Shown here: positions 1 through 8,978 of the stretch, piece by piece
How the letters are laid out: each line of letters begins with the position of its first letter
Position numbering within the stretch: the stretch's first letter is position 1
NCBI GenBank assembly: GCA_023391625.1
Contig: JAEWAN010000019.1
Span: 1 to 64,000, forward strand
Reading direction: 5' to 3'
Length of the DNA stretch: 64,000 bases
Source: Bacteroidota bacterium
GTDB taxonomy: Bacteria; Bacteroidota; Bacteroidia; Bacteroidales; Paludibacteraceae
Position numbers and translations under genes: made by a program
Notes under the pieces: model-generated
Told to the model about the DNA's origin: nothing
The model's input: only the letters and a program-made list of their open reading frames with translations
The model's database searches: none

Positions 1-262
1 AGGACTCAATCACTTTTCCCGGCACAACATCATCAAAAAACAGCCAGGCATCATCGGAGTTCAGATTAACCACACTATTCACCAAAGGAGTGGAACTCGT
101 TATGTGTAAATCCGTCTTTCCGGCAACAATTACATTTTTATCCACATAAGCTTCTACGGTGACTACAGGCTCTGTCACTCGTAAATTTTTCATTCTTTTA
201 GCCGAAGCTGAAACTGAAAAACAAACCAAAAAAGAAACAAGAAAAAATATACGCGTTTTCAT
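1..262 (-). CDS. Secreted protein, N-terminal part only (cut by window edge)
   Basis: An open frame of 87 codons starts at the ATG whose first base is 262 and runs off the left edge. The first 21 residues form a clear signal peptide (MKTRIFFLV, hydrophobic core, then SASA), so the product is exported. The visible mature part has short beta-strand-like stretches with the words ITSSTPL and DDAWLFFDDV. These resemble the N-terminal modules of large secreted Bacteroidetes carbohydrate-active proteins, but this is memory of the family and not a database result. A TACCTTTG promoter box lies 27 bases upstream of the start. It is divergent from the BNR_4 gene at 571, so both may belong to one glycan-degrading locus. 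Function unknown. Confidence 0.8.
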   Translation of the reverse strand, partial: MKTRIFFLVSFLVCFSVSASAKRMKNLRVTEPVVTVEAYVDKNVIVAGKTDLHITSSTPLVNSVVNLNSDDAWLFFDDVVPGKVIES

Positions 263-288
263 ACGAATAAAACTATTAATCTAATGTA

Positions 289-296
289 CAAAGGTA
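289..296 (-). promoter_or_regulatory. Promoter -7 box TACCTTTG of the leftward secreted gene
   Basis: Read on the minus strand this is an exact TAnnTTTG Bacteroidetes -7 box, 27 bases upstream of the ATG at 262. Confidence 0.6.
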
Positions 297-472
297 GGAC
301 TTAAGAATAAAGCCCAGGATAAAAATTAAATTAAATAGAGAATAAAATTAGACCAAATGACATAAAAAGGCTTATTCTAAATCAGAAAAGGCATCCGTTA
401 AGAACAGTACAATGTTTCATGTTTTCTTAAATTTAATATCAAATAATACATTATCTCTATCAAATTCATTAA

Positions 473-502
473 TTTGTATCTAAATATATCTGTATAAATT
501 TG
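473..502 (+). promoter_or_regulatory. Promoter of the BNR_4 gene (TTTG / TAAATTTG)
   Basis: A -33 box TTTG at 473-476 and an exact -7 box TAAATTTG at 495-502 are separated by 18 bases, the usual spacing in Bacteroidetes. The predicted leader to the ATG at 571 is about 60 bases. The rest of the gene-free stretch 263-570 is AT-rich and shows nothing else. Confidence 0.7.
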
Positions 503-570
503 CATGTTTATGAAAAAAATGCATTATTGCAACCAATTTATTACTTATATAATATCAAAATTCACACAAA

Positions 571-3500
571 ATGAAAAAACTCTTACTCCTTTTTTCAGCT
601 TTAGTACTCTTTAGCGGAACATTGGTATCAGCTCAGGGAGAAAGCACGGTTTCCTACTTAAAAATAGGAGAATCATTTCTTCCCTCCCTTTCATTCACCC
701 GCTCAGGAGAACAGTTAACGGGACAGGCATTTCAGCAGGATGCCTTGATAACCCACAAGGGCTATCAATATACCGTGTATTATAACAGTAACCACAACGT
801 ATGCATTGCGCGACGTAAAATGCCCGTAGGTCAGTGGGAAGAAATTGTACTTCCTTACAAGAACAAAGCAGATGATGCACACAATGTCATATCAATGGGT
901 ATCTGTGCCAACGATGGTAGTATACATTTATCTTACGACCACCATAATGATCCCCTTCACTACTGTTATTCGATACAAGGATCCGCTAACGATCCGGAAA
1001 ACATGATATGGGATGCCAGCAGCTTTAGTGAAACAACCAATATCATGGATGCCGAAGTAGTGGACGTCACTTACCCCAGGTTTATCAATAAACCCGATGG
1101 TAATCTTCTGTTTGAATGCCGTTACAAATTAAGTGGCGACGGAGACAGCTACCTAAGGGAATATGATGCCAATACGAAAAAATGGACTTATCTGGGACGT
1201 TATGTTCAGGGACGGGATGCAACGCCGGACGTATGTGCATACATCAACAGAATAGATTACGATGTTAAAGGCAATTTACATGTATCATGGTGCTGGCGCG
1301 AGGATTACGGCGGCGGCAGCAACAAAGACCTCAGCTATGCTTACAGCGATGACGACGGCAGAACATGGAAAGATATCACCGGCACACAAGTAGCTGTCAC
1401 CGAAAAAAATTATGTTCCTAAGCCTGGTGAAGATGCTCGTGACAGGGTATCCGGTGAATGCTTACGCATAGGTATTCCTTCTATAAAAATCAAAGACATA
1501 CAAAAAAATAAAGGATACATCAACCAGGAATCACAAACCAGCGACAGCAAAGGACGTGTACACATGATCAACTCCTACATGGACGATGGGACTGATTCCA
1601 ACTGGAGCAATTCCAGGGGAAAAGCCGTGCTTCAACACCATTTTATAGATGAAAACGGAGTTTTGCAACATCGTCACGTGAAAAACAATGAAGGAGAAAA
1701 AGTCAACTCCTACTGCCGTACGCAAATCGTAGCAGATGCTTTTGACAATGTATATGTTATAGCCAACCACGGCGAGGTATACGTAGCCACAGATGCAGCT
1801 AATTATGAAGACTGGCGCTTACTGGCTAAAGAAGACGAAAATCTTTTCGTTTCCGAACCTCAGGTTGACCGTAAATTATTGTTAAACGAAGGTATCCTTT
1901 CTTTTGTATACCTGCGTAGCGATGCACAAGTAGTTGTGATCAGCTACTTGTTGGACAACCCGAATACTCCAACCGGAACAGGATTAAGCGCAGAATATTT
2001 TTCCGACAACAATTTTACCACTTCCATCAGCTCAGCGAGCGATGTTGAAGTATCTAACAGCTCTATGCCGGAAGGAACTCAGAGCGTACGTTGGTCTGGT
2101 AGTTTTGAAACACTGTATGGCGAAGCATATACTTTGTATCTAACCACAGCAAAAGCGGGAAAAGTATATATAGACGGTAAATTAGTGCAAGTAATTAAAG
2201 AAAGTGCCAGTGCACAAGAATACGAAATTACTTTTGACGCGATAACTTCTCATAAACATGATATCGTTATCGAGTCACAAAGTACTCCTTCTGATAATAT
2301 ATATTTAACCTGGAGCAGCCAACGTACAGCAAAAGGTGCTATTCCTGTAACATCCTTATATCCTGATCTACTGGGTATCACTCCTCCACCGGCATCAGCC
2401 CCCAGTCTGGCCGGAAGAACGGAACTGAAAACAACATTACAAGGAGAAAAAACAATAAATGCCACATCTGCAATTGATGTAATAAAACTGCCGTTTACAC
2501 CTGCCGGCGATTACAGTATTGAAGTCAAAGCACAAGTAAATGCAGCAGAAGGCCGTGGTATGGACATTGAAGCCCGCAACATGGCAGGAAAAGGATTTCG
2601 GGTTGCTCTGTCGCCTACTGATTTTAACTGGATCGCTCCATTAAGCAACCCTATTAAATTAAGTGCTTCTGATAATACCCAAGAACAGACATTCCGTTTT
2701 GCCGTATCCGGAAACCAGATATATATTTTCCAGAATGGCGAACTTCTTACCAGCCGTACAGCCAGCTCTATCGGCGATTTAAAGGGCGATACCGAAACAT
2801 ATAAAAAGCCACAAACGGTAGCAGAATTAGGTGATAAAAATCTGATAAAAAATCCGACTTTTTCTAATATCAGCAACAATGGGGCTCCCGGAGGAGAATG
2901 GTTATCCGACGGTAAAATGGGAGGAAATACCAATCCTCGTGTTCAGGTAGGGAACGAAATTGTTCCGGAATCAATCAGCCCTACACGGACTGCTTTTACC
3001 ATTCGTTTTGACTATGGCGGCATAACTTATTTTGCCTATCCAATAAAGCTAAAACCCAACACGCTGTATGAACATAGCGTTGACGTAATAGCCTGGGGTT
3101 CCGGAAGAACCAACTTACCGGTAGATGTAATCATTTCCAAAGGAAAAGAAGGTCTTACTGACGTGATATTCCAGGAAACCATGTATTCACCGGGCATTGT
3201 AAACACCGGAGAAAAAAGAGTTTTCTATTTTAAAACTCCGGAAGCAGCCGGAGAAGAAACTTATTATCTGACTTATAGAAACACGACCAAAACCAGTCTG
3301 GTAGGTATTACCAACCTAACAATGGCTCCGGCTGAAGATAGTTCTTCTTTACTGTTAGGTAAAAACTACGAAGGAGGAAGTGCAAATATAAAAATCCTGT
3401 ATGTAAAGTATGAAGACGGAGCATTTGCCCCATCGACAACAAATACTCCTGAAGCTCCGGCATTAGAAAAGAAGGAAACATTACCTACAACCCTTCAGGA

Positions 3501-4251
3501 AAATATAGTGATAAGCGCAACCGAAGGACAAAAAAGCGTACAAAAACTGACCTTTGATCCGGCTAACAGCTACACGCTGGAAGTTTCCTCTGTCGTATCC
3601 AAAGCAGAAGGCCGCGGTATGGACATAGAAGTAGCCGATAAAGACAGTAAGGGATTCCGTACGGCAATAAGTTCATCCGCACTCCTGAAGGTATCTCCTT
3701 TCGCTTCTCCGGTTACTATTTCAAAAACAAACAATAGCAAAGAAGTCATCAGATATGCCGTTGATAAAAATAAAGTACATGTTTACCGGAATGGCGTTTT
3801 CATCTATACGTTTGATAAAACCGATATTAAAAACATGAATGCAGCCGGAACTGCTGAAGAAACCACAGCTCCAAGTAAACAACTGCTATTCGGAAAGAAC
3901 TATACTGAAGGAAGTGCCAATATGCTGATACAAAGCATTACTTATGATGCAACCGGAGCTTATGCACCTGGAAAAGAACCAGAAGAATTAGATCCTGTTG
4001 ATCCGGATGACGGAGTAGAAGAAACAACTGCCGATGATTTGGGAATAAACATATACACCTCAAACGGAACACTGTATGTTAACAGCATAAACGAAATTTC
4101 AAATATCAAAATTTTTGACGGTCTGGGAAGAAAATACGCTGATGCTCAAATTCAGGCAAACGAATTTTCTACACCGCTTTCTACCGGATTTTATATCCTT
4201 CAAATAGAAACAACCCAAGGCGCTGTTTCAAATAAAATTATTATCGAATAA
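571..4251 (+). CDS. Secreted BNR_4 / PA14 protein with T9SS sorting tail, probable polysaccharide lyase or related glycan-active enzyme
   Basis: 1226 residues. Residues 1-21 are a signal peptide ending SA-Q. Residues about 30-465 look like the BNR_4 beta-propeller family, with the typical words DDAHNVISMGI (about 101) and SYDHHNDPLHY (about 121). This family includes ulvan lyases and other uronate-acting enzymes. A PA14-type domain follows (about 470-600). Then come two copies of a beta-sandwich module (about 628-745 and 976-1127) sharing the word AEGRGMDIE, with a carbohydrate-binding-like segment between them (about 755-920). The last 70 residues end in GFYILQIETT and SNKIIIE, a type IX (Por) sorting tail, so the protein should be exported across the outer membrane and attached or released there. 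The substrate is not readable from sequence. It has its own promoter and terminator and is transcribed alone. Confidence 0.85.
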   Translation: MKKLLLLFSALVLFSGTLVSAQGESTVSYLKIGESFLPSLSFTRSGEQLTGQAFQQDALITHKGYQYTVYYNSNHNVCIARRKMPVGQWEEIVLPYKNKADDAHNVISMGICANDGSIHLSYDHHNDPLHYCYSIQGSANDPENMIWDASSFSETTNIMDAEVVDVTYPRFINKPDGNLLFECRYKLSGDGDSYLREYDANTKKWTYLGRYVQGRDATPDVCAYINRIDYDVKGNLHVSWCWREDYGGGSNKDLSYAYSDDDGRTWKDITGTQVAVTEKNYVPKPGEDARDRVSGECLRIGIPSIKIKDIQKNKGYINQESQTSDSKGRVHMINSYMDDGTDSNWSNSRGKAVLQHHFIDENGVLQHRHVKNNEGEKVNSYCRTQIVADAFDNVYVIANHGEVYVATDAANYEDWRLLAKEDENLFVSEPQVDRKLLLNEGILSFVYLRSDAQVVVISYLLDNPNTPTGTGLSAEYFSDNNFTTSISSASDVEVSNSSMPEGTQSVRWSGSFETLYGEAYTLYLTTAKAGKVYIDGKLVQVIKESASAQEYEITFDAITSHKHDIVIESQSTPSDNIYLTWSSQRTAKGAIPVTSLYPDLLGITPPPASAPSLAGRTELKTTLQGEKTINATSAIDVIKLPFTPAGDYSIEVKAQVNAAEGRGMDIEARNMAGKGFRVALSPTDFNWIAPLSNPIKLSASDNTQEQTFRFAVSGNQIYIFQNGELLTSRTASSIGDLKGDTETYKKPQTVAELGDKNLIKNPTFSNISNNGAPGGEWLSDGKMGGNTNPRVQVGNEIVPESISPTRTAFTIRFDYGGITYFAYPIKLKPNTLYEHSVDVIAWGSGRTNLPVDVIISKGKEGLTDVIFQETMYSPGIVNTGEKRVFYFKTPEAAGEETYYLTYRNTTKTSLVGITNLTMAPAEDSSSLLLGKNYEGGSANIKILYVKYEDGAFAPSTTNTPEAPALEKKETLPTTLQENIVISATEGQKSVQKLTFDPANSYTLEVSSVVSKAEGRGMDIEVADKDSKGFRTAISSSALLKVSPFASPVTISKTNNSKEVIRYAVDKNKVHVYRNGVFIYTFDKTDIKNMNAAGTAEETTAPSKQLLFGKNYTEGSANMLIQSITYDATGAYAPGKEPEELDPVDPDDGVEETTADDLGINIYTSNGTLYVNSINEISNIKIFDGLGRKYADAQIQANEFSTPLSTGFYILQIETTQGAVSNKIIIE

Positions 4252-4276
4252 TTATTTTGAAAAAATGTAAATAACG

Positions 4277-4314
4277 GGTAGGTGACTCTGATTTTTGAGT
4301 CACCTACCTTTTTT
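4277..4314 (+). terminator. Rho-independent terminator after the BNR_4 gene
   Basis: A perfect 12-base stem (4277-4288 with 4297-4308), 8-base loop, then a run of T. Its core closely resembles the terminator at 17370-17405. Confidence 0.85.
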
Positions 4315-4438
4315 ATTCGTATTACTCAAGGGAGAGCATGTGTCCAAATACCCGACTCGCAAGAAGGATTTTTTTTCTAAACGACCTGCTTTTTTATAAT
4401 AACAACCCATTCTCCCTACTCCGGTCATCTATTTTATC

Positions 4439-4464
4439 ATGATAGTTTATCAGACAACTATCAT
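4439..4464 (-). terminator. Hairpin at the 3' end of the MFS gene
   Basis: A 9-base perfect stem (4439-4447 with 4456-4464) with an 8-base loop overlaps the stop codon of the leftward MFS gene. No T run follows on the minus strand, so it may only protect the 3' end. Confidence 0.4.
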
Positions 4465-5870
4465 TTTCTCTTTTTTACGGCAAGACCTTCCGGTAATGGC
4501 AAGCGGACACGTAACAAGCTAATCACCGCCCCAGTCAAAGCAAAACCTCCAGCCAGCAGTAAGGCTGTGTGAGTACTGTATTCCGGAACAATGTGGAATA
4601 ACAATGCCATTAACGAAGCACCCGTAGTTTGCCCTATAAGACGGGCCGTAGCCAGCATACCGCTCGCTGAACCGCTTCGTTGCGGTGGAGCGGAAGCAAT
4701 CAATATGCTGTTATTAGGCGATTGAAACAACCCAAAACCAGCCCCGCAAAGCACTAACCTCCAAATAATATCAATATCTGCGGGATGTTCCGGTAAAAAA
4801 GCCAATAAAAACAGCCCTGCTGCCATAAGAGTAAGTCCCGTACCTCCCAAAAACCCGGCATGCATGCGTTCTACCAGCATGCCGGCAACAGGAGCTACCA
4901 ACATGATAATTGCCGGCCAGGCCGTCAGCAGCAATCCGGTTTGCACCTCATTGTAACCGCATTCATGCTGCAAATAAAACGGCAGAGCTACCATAGCCAG
5001 CATTTGCCCTAAAAAAGAACTGATAGAGGTAAGAACGGAAACAGAAAAAATCGGTATCTTCAATAAATCAAACGGTAGTATAGGATAAGTTTCATTCAAC
5101 TGGCGACGGATGAAAAAGAAGCCGACAACCAACAATGCTACAATACCCCCTGCCAATACATAGGCATTAATCCCATGCGAAAAACCTTCTATGGAAGCCA
5201 TTAACAGACCGAATGTCATGGCATTCATCAGGGAATCACGCCAGTCAAAGCGGCGACCCGACACCCGTACCGGATTATGAGGCAGAAAACGGCTGCTAAG
5301 CACCAATGCTATCATTCCGACAGGAATATTAACGGCAAAAAGCCACGGCCATTCCGCAATAGAAAGAATGCCGGCCGCCAACGTAGGCCCGACTACCGAC
5401 GATACTGCAACCACAGTGGCATTAATCCCCATACCGCGCCCCAACTGAGCTTTAGGATATATAATACGGATTAAAGTTGTATTTACCGATGTAATGGCAG
5501 CAGCCCCGAAGCCCTGCATCACACGCATAAACACCAGCATAGGCAATGAAACGGAAAGTGCACATCCCACTGACGCAATGGCAAAAAGAGAAAGCCCTCT
5601 GATATAAACTTTCCGATACCCAATGATGTCACCAAGTGCAGAAAAAGACAATAAGGAAACCATGATGGCCAACTGGTAGGCATTAACAATCCAAATAGAA
5701 TCAGCAGGCGTAATACCCAACTCCAACCCGATAGTAGGAAGAGCGATATTCGCAATCGCACTGTCTATAACCGACAAGCTTACCCCAAAGGCTACAGCTA
5801 AGATAGCCCATACACGGCGGGGCATCGGCACCCCATCAGCAGGTACTGAATGTGCAACATTGGTCGTCAT
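4461..5870 (-). CDS. MFS drug:H+ antiporter, EmrB/QacA (DHA2) type
   Basis: 469 residues, the usual length of 14-helix DHA2 exporters. Visible signatures: VIDSAIANIALP in helix 1 (about 34-45), motif A GDIIGYRK (80-87) after helix 2, and the antiporter motif C VVGPTLAAGIL (159-169) in helix 5. Such proteins use the proton gradient to expel drugs, dyes or metabolites through the inner membrane; the substrate cannot be told from sequence. The C-terminus is basic (VKKRK). A promoter box TACTTTTG lies 25 bases upstream, so it is probably a single-gene unit. No partner membrane-fusion protein or TetR/MarR regulator lies beside it. Confidence 0.85.
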   Translation of the reverse strand: MTTNVAHSVPADGVPMPRRVWAILAVAFGVSLSVIDSAIANIALPTIGLELGITPADSIWIVNAYQLAIMVSLLSFSALGDIIGYRKVYIRGLSLFAIASVGCALSVSLPMLVFMRVMQGFGAAAITSVNTTLIRIIYPKAQLGRGMGINATVVAVSSVVGPTLAAGILSIAEWPWLFAVNIPVGMIALVLSSRFLPHNPVRVSGRRFDWRDSLMNAMTFGLLMASIEGFSHGINAYVLAGGIVALLVVGFFFIRRQLNETYPILPFDLLKIPIFSVSVLTSISSFLGQMLAMVALPFYLQHECGYNEVQTGLLLTAWPAIIMLVAPVAGMLVERMHAGFLGGTGLTLMAAGLFLLAFLPEHPADIDIIWRLVLCGAGFGLFQSPNNSILIASAPPQRSGSASGMLATARLIGQTTGASLMALLFHIVPEYSTHTALLLAGGFALTGAVISLLRVRLPLPEGLAVKKRK

Positions 5871-5895
5871 AACATCTTTATGCTAAAAAATCGCG

Positions 5896-5903
5896 CAAAA
5901 GTA
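5896..5903 (-). promoter_or_regulatory. Promoter -7 box TACTTTTG of the MFS gene
   Basis: Exact TAnnTTTG on the minus strand, 25 bases upstream of the ATG at 5870. The rest of 5904-6105 is AT-rich and shows no gene. Confidence 0.6.
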
Positions 5904-6105
5904 CAAAGATTTTACACAAACAGGTACGACCATAAACCGTTTTAACAACGAAAAAAAGCAATGATAAAAACTCTCTCAAGAGAAAATCCACCCTATAAAA
6001 ACAATACAAACAAAAGACAAAACCGAGCTATACCCTTCTTTTTCCGGAAACAAAACCGCTTTTCTCTTTTACATATTGCATAACCACATACAATTTTTTT
6101 CACAA

Positions 6106-6142
6106 AACACCCCAAAAGCTTTTATGCAGTTTTTGGGGTGTT
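6106..6142 (-). terminator. Terminator of butyrate kinase
   Basis: A perfect 12-base stem (6106-6117 with 6131-6142) with an AACACCCC half, 13-base loop, followed on the minus strand by a short T-rich stretch. It lies 33 bases past the buk stop codon. Confidence 0.65.
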
Positions 6143-6174
6143 CTTTAACGTATATAAATAATCTATCTATTCGC

Positions 6175-7236
6175 TTAATATTCCTTTGCTTTTTCTCCTT
6201 TCAATACCCTTAAACCGCTTAAAGCCAATGCCTCCATTTCATCTTCTCCCGGATATACGGCAAAAGGAGCAATAGATTCTACCATGGAACGGATATAAGC
6301 CACCACAAAAGGATTATTGGCAATACCTCCGGTTAGAATGATGGCATCCGTTTTCCCCTCAAGCACAGCATGCATAGCCCCTATATCTTTTGCTACGGAA
6401 TAAGCCATTGCTTCCAGCACCAGTTTTGCATATTGATCGCCTTCCCGGGCTCTTTGAGCTGCCACATAAGCCTCATTCGTTCCCAGGTGCGCTACCAGCC
6501 CACCTTTACCGCACATCATTTTAAGCAACTCTCCCTCCGTGTATTTACCAGAAAAACATAAACGTATCAACGCACTGGTATCCAACGTCCCGGCACGTTC
6601 CGGAGAGAAAGGACCAGCCCCGTCCAGTGCCTGATTGGTATCTATCACCTTTCCGTCCCGATGGGCAGCCACAGATATGCCCCCACCCAAATGAGCTATT
6701 ACCAAATTCAGGTCTTCATAAGGCACTCCCTGATCTGCCGCATACCGGCGGGCTATCGCTTTCTGGTTCAAGGCATGAAACACAGACCTGCGAGGTATCT
6801 CGGGCAGCCCGCTGATACGAGCTACGTCCTGCAGTTCATCCACCACTATGGGGTCGGCAATAAAAGCCCGACATCCGGAAATGCCATCAGCTATTTCACG
6901 AGCTATAACAGCCCCAAGATTACTTGCATGTTCACCGCCCAAAGTCTTTAAATCACTGATCAGCTTCTCATTCACTTCATACACCCCAGACTCCACAGGA
7001 CGCATAAAACCGCCACGTCCCACCACTGCCGCCAGACCGGAAGTAGATAAACCTTCTTCCTGCAAACATTGCAGCACCAGTTTTTTCCTAAAATCAAGCT
7101 GGTCAAAAATCCGGGGAAACGGTTTCAACTCATCTGCCGTATGACGAATCGTATGCTGGTAAACCAACTTTTCATCTTCATAATATGCAAACTTTGTGGA
7201 TGTAGAACCCGGGTTAACAGATAAAATCTTATACAT
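6175..7236 (-). CDS. buk: Butyrate kinase
   Basis: 353 residues, full length for the acetokinase-family butyrate kinase, which makes butyrate and ATP from butyryl phosphate and ADP (or runs in reverse on branched short acids). Visible are the N-terminal phosphate loop NPGSTSTK (8-15), the segment DPIVVDE (128-134), the glycine loop AHLGGGIS (181-188) and ILTGGIANN near the C-terminus, all typical of the ASKHA fold. A TAACTTTG promoter box lies 24 bases before the start and a terminator follows the stop, so the gene is transcribed alone. The partner phosphate butyryltransferase (ptb), usually adjacent, is absent here. The 129-base gap upstream contains no recognisable gene. Confidence 0.9.
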   Translation of the reverse strand: MYKILSVNPGSTSTKFAYYEDEKLVYQHTIRHTADELKPFPRIFDQLDFRKKLVLQCLQEEGLSTSGLAAVVGRGGFMRPVESGVYEVNEKLISDLKTLGGEHASNLGAVIAREIADGISGCRAFIADPIVVDELQDVARISGLPEIPRRSVFHALNQKAIARRYAADQGVPYEDLNLVIAHLGGGISVAAHRDGKVIDTNQALDGAGPFSPERAGTLDTSALIRLCFSGKYTEGELLKMMCGKGGLVAHLGTNEAYVAAQRAREGDQYAKLVLEAMAYSVAKDIGAMHAVLEGKTDAIILTGGIANNPFVVAYIRSMVESIAPFAVYPGEDEMEALALSGLRVLKGEKAKEY

Positions 7237-7259
7237 AAATTATTTCAAATTACGATTAT

Positions 7260-7267
7260 CAAAGTTA
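7260..7267 (-). promoter_or_regulatory. Promoter -7 box TAACTTTG of buk
   Basis: Exact TAnnTTTG on the minus strand, 24 bases upstream of the buk ATG. Confidence 0.55.
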
Positions 7268-7365
7268 TAATCCATACTCCAGCCGTTCCAGGGCTTTTTC
7301 ATACAATCATCCTGACTACCGCTTCCTGTAAAAAGCAGCCCATAGACACATGAGGAAAAATGAAA

Positions 7366-7896
7366 TTAAGAAATAAGTTTTTCTACCTTCTCAAACATTA
7401 TCTGTACATTCCGGGCGGCCTTATCGGTATGAGCCACCATAGGAAAACAGGACAATGTCACTGTAGCGGACACAGGGTCATAAACAGCACACCCTGCCGT
7501 ACCCCACGAGAAAGCAATTAGTCTGGAACGGAATTTAACCACATAATGTTCCACATCATCATACGTCACAATTTCATACTCCTCTTTTATTCTGTATTTT
7601 ATCACTTCAAAAGAAAAACCGGCAGTCTCAACGGGAATGACTTTCTGTATACGGTCGCCATACTCCGGCACTAAAGTTTCTTCCGAATTCAAAAAAGCCA
7701 GCCGCCCTTTCAGCAAAGAGTTAACCAACAGAAGAAGCCCGCAGCTAAAAAGAAAGGCTGTAACAGTACCGGATACAAGCAAAATCCAGATATTGCCACT
7801 CACATTAAAAACCGTATTCACAATCAGCCCTACACCGACATAAAGTACAAAAGCCACAATCAATGAAAATATAAAAATACTCTTCAATTCCTTCAT
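7366..7896 (-). CDS. Small two-helix inner-membrane protein of unknown function
   Basis: I prefer the start at 7896 (MKELKSIF, 176 residues). The upstream ATG at 7944 would add 16 residues encoded partly inside the hairpin behind the Lrp gene. Two hydrophobic helices span about residues 5-30 and 35-60, followed by a soluble domain of about 110 residues with alternating hydrophobic and charged strands (IPVETAGFSFEVIKYRI; EIVTYDDVEHYVVKFRS). I do not recognise the family. It follows the Lrp regulator on the same strand with an 84-base gap carrying the hairpin. No promoter box was seen in front of it, so read-through from lrp is likely. Confidence 0.65.
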   Translation of the reverse strand: MKELKSIFIFSLIVAFVLYVGVGLIVNTVFNVSGNIWILLVSGTVTAFLFSCGLLLLVNSLLKGRLAFLNSEETLVPEYGDRIQKVIPVETAGFSFEVIKYRIKEEYEIVTYDDVEHYVVKFRSRLIAFSWGTAGCAVYDPVSATVTLSCFPMVAHTDKAARNVQIMFEKVEKLIS

Positions 7897-7944
7897 AATA
7901 AACGTTCTTAATAAATTAAATCCATATACTATTTCCATAAGCAT

Positions 7945-7973
7945 TTAGGGAGTGAATCACCTCCACTCCCTAA
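7945..7973 (-). terminator. Hairpin between lrp and the small membrane protein
   Basis: A perfect 10-base stem (7945-7954 with 7964-7973) and a 9-base loop, directly after the lrp stop. There is no T run, so it may be a leaky terminator or an mRNA-stability hairpin controlling the downstream gene. Confidence 0.5.
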
Positions 7974-7979
7974 ACCTTA

Positions 7980-8510
7980 TCATATGTTTTCTTCAAAATC
8001 ATCAAGCTCCTCATCCTCAACATCATCTTCCTCTGATGTATCAACGTCAAAAACAGACAATTGACGATGAAAAATTTCATCCAACGAAATCTGGAATGTT
8101 TCCGTATGTCCCACCCCTTCTATCACAGAGAATTTTTCCAGGATAAGGCGCAATAAATGTTTATTGTCTTTTGCGTACACCTTTATGAACATGGCATACT
8201 TTCCTGTGGTATAATGGCATTCCACCACTTCCGGAATCTTTTTCAATTCTTCTACCACTGCATTAAACAAAGCTACATCTTTCAAGGTAATGCCTATATA
8301 CGCACAGGTCTGATAACCGATCTTATAAGTATCTACAATAAACTCCGATCCTTTAATAACCCCGGTATTGCGCAATTTCTGGATACGTTGATGAATAGCA
8401 GCACCGGACACATTACATTCACGTGCCACTTCAAGAAACGGGATACGGGCATCCTTGGATATCAGCTGCAAAATTTTTTTATCTAATTTATCAATGCGAT
8501 GTTGTGCCAT
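7980..8510 (-). CDS. Lrp/AsnC-family transcriptional regulator with acidic tail
   Basis: 176 residues. Residues about 5-50 form the AsnC-type helix-turn-helix (DKLDKKILQLI, then ECNVSGAAIHQRIQKL). Residues about 65-150 are the RAM ligand-binding and dimerisation domain (YIGITLKD, VVECHYTTGKYAMFIKVY). These proteins sense amino acids or related metabolites and form octamers that bend DNA. The last 23 residues are strongly acidic (EEDDVEDEELDDFEENI), an extension beyond the usual 150-residue length. A TATATTTG box lies about 130 bases upstream on the minus strand. The target genes are not evident; the membrane protein downstream and buk are candidates. Confidence 0.85.
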   Translation of the reverse strand: MAQHRIDKLDKKILQLISKDARIPFLEVARECNVSGAAIHQRIQKLRNTGVIKGSEFIVDTYKIGYQTCAYIGITLKDVALFNAVVEELKKIPEVVECHYTTGKYAMFIKVYAKDNKHLLRLILEKFSVIEGVGHTETFQISLDEIFHRQLSVFDVDTSEEDDVEDEELDDFEENI

Positions 8511-8640
8511 GATTTTATATTTTAATTACAGATTATCATCAACTTCTCAAAACATAAAATTTAAAAATCATATACCCTTAAGAAGCTGGATATAAACTCT
8601 TTTATATGATATATTATATTTTAATTTAATTATTCTGATG

Positions 8641-8648
8641 CAAATATA
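8641..8648 (-). promoter_or_regulatory. Promoter -7 box TATATTTG, probably of the Lrp gene
   Basis: Exact TAnnTTTG on the minus strand, leaving a leader of about 130 bases to the ATG at 8510. Confidence 0.45.
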
Positions 8649-8949
8649 TTTAAATAAATTATTATTTCAGCTCTTTTTAGCTACAATTTGATAGTTACCT
8701 GCCCAAAAACATATTCTTATTAACAGAGCTGAAAGATAGTACATTTAGCAACCTGATAGAATTATTTCCAAGATAAAGGATTCGGACGTTAGTGCGGTTG
8801 TTTCCGAAATTATTTTCCGCTATTGATTCCCTATTGTTTGGAGAGAAGCTCATGAGAATAACTCCATACAAGTTCTAAAATCGTATTATACAGTCTTAAT
8901 AGAATTATCACTATTTGCTGTAAATCATCAAAATACTAACAGAAATTAG

Positions 8950-8957
8950 TACCTTTA
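8950..8957 (+). promoter_or_regulatory. Near-consensus -7 box TACCTTTA before the PIN-like gene
   Basis: One mismatch to TAnnTTTG, 21 bases upstream of the ATG at 8979. No convincing -33 box at the usual distance. Confidence 0.35.
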
Positions 8958-8978
8958 CAATAGATTAATTTTTAAGAA

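Larger units (their letters stand above)
8511..8978. other. 468-base AT-rich gap between the Lrp gene and the PIN-like gene
   Basis: Besides the promoter boxes listed, there is no full gene. At 8681-8776 a 31-codon open stretch without a start codon reads like protein (LTELKDSTFSNLIELFPR), and other frames continue similarly after it. This could be a decayed gene fragment, but the evidence is weak. Confidence 0.4.

Noticed and set aside
2511..2933. Open frame of 140 codons on the minus strand
   Set aside because: It lies wholly inside the BNR_4 gene on the other strand, has no promoter and no recognisable protein words.
7237..7365. Possible remnant of ptb upstream of butyrate kinase
   Set aside because: The 129 bases translate to short broken frames; none resembles phosphate butyryltransferase.
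8681..8776. 31-codon stretch resembling protein without a start codon
   Set aside because: No start, stops in every frame after short runs, and no family recognised; kept only as a possible gene relic.
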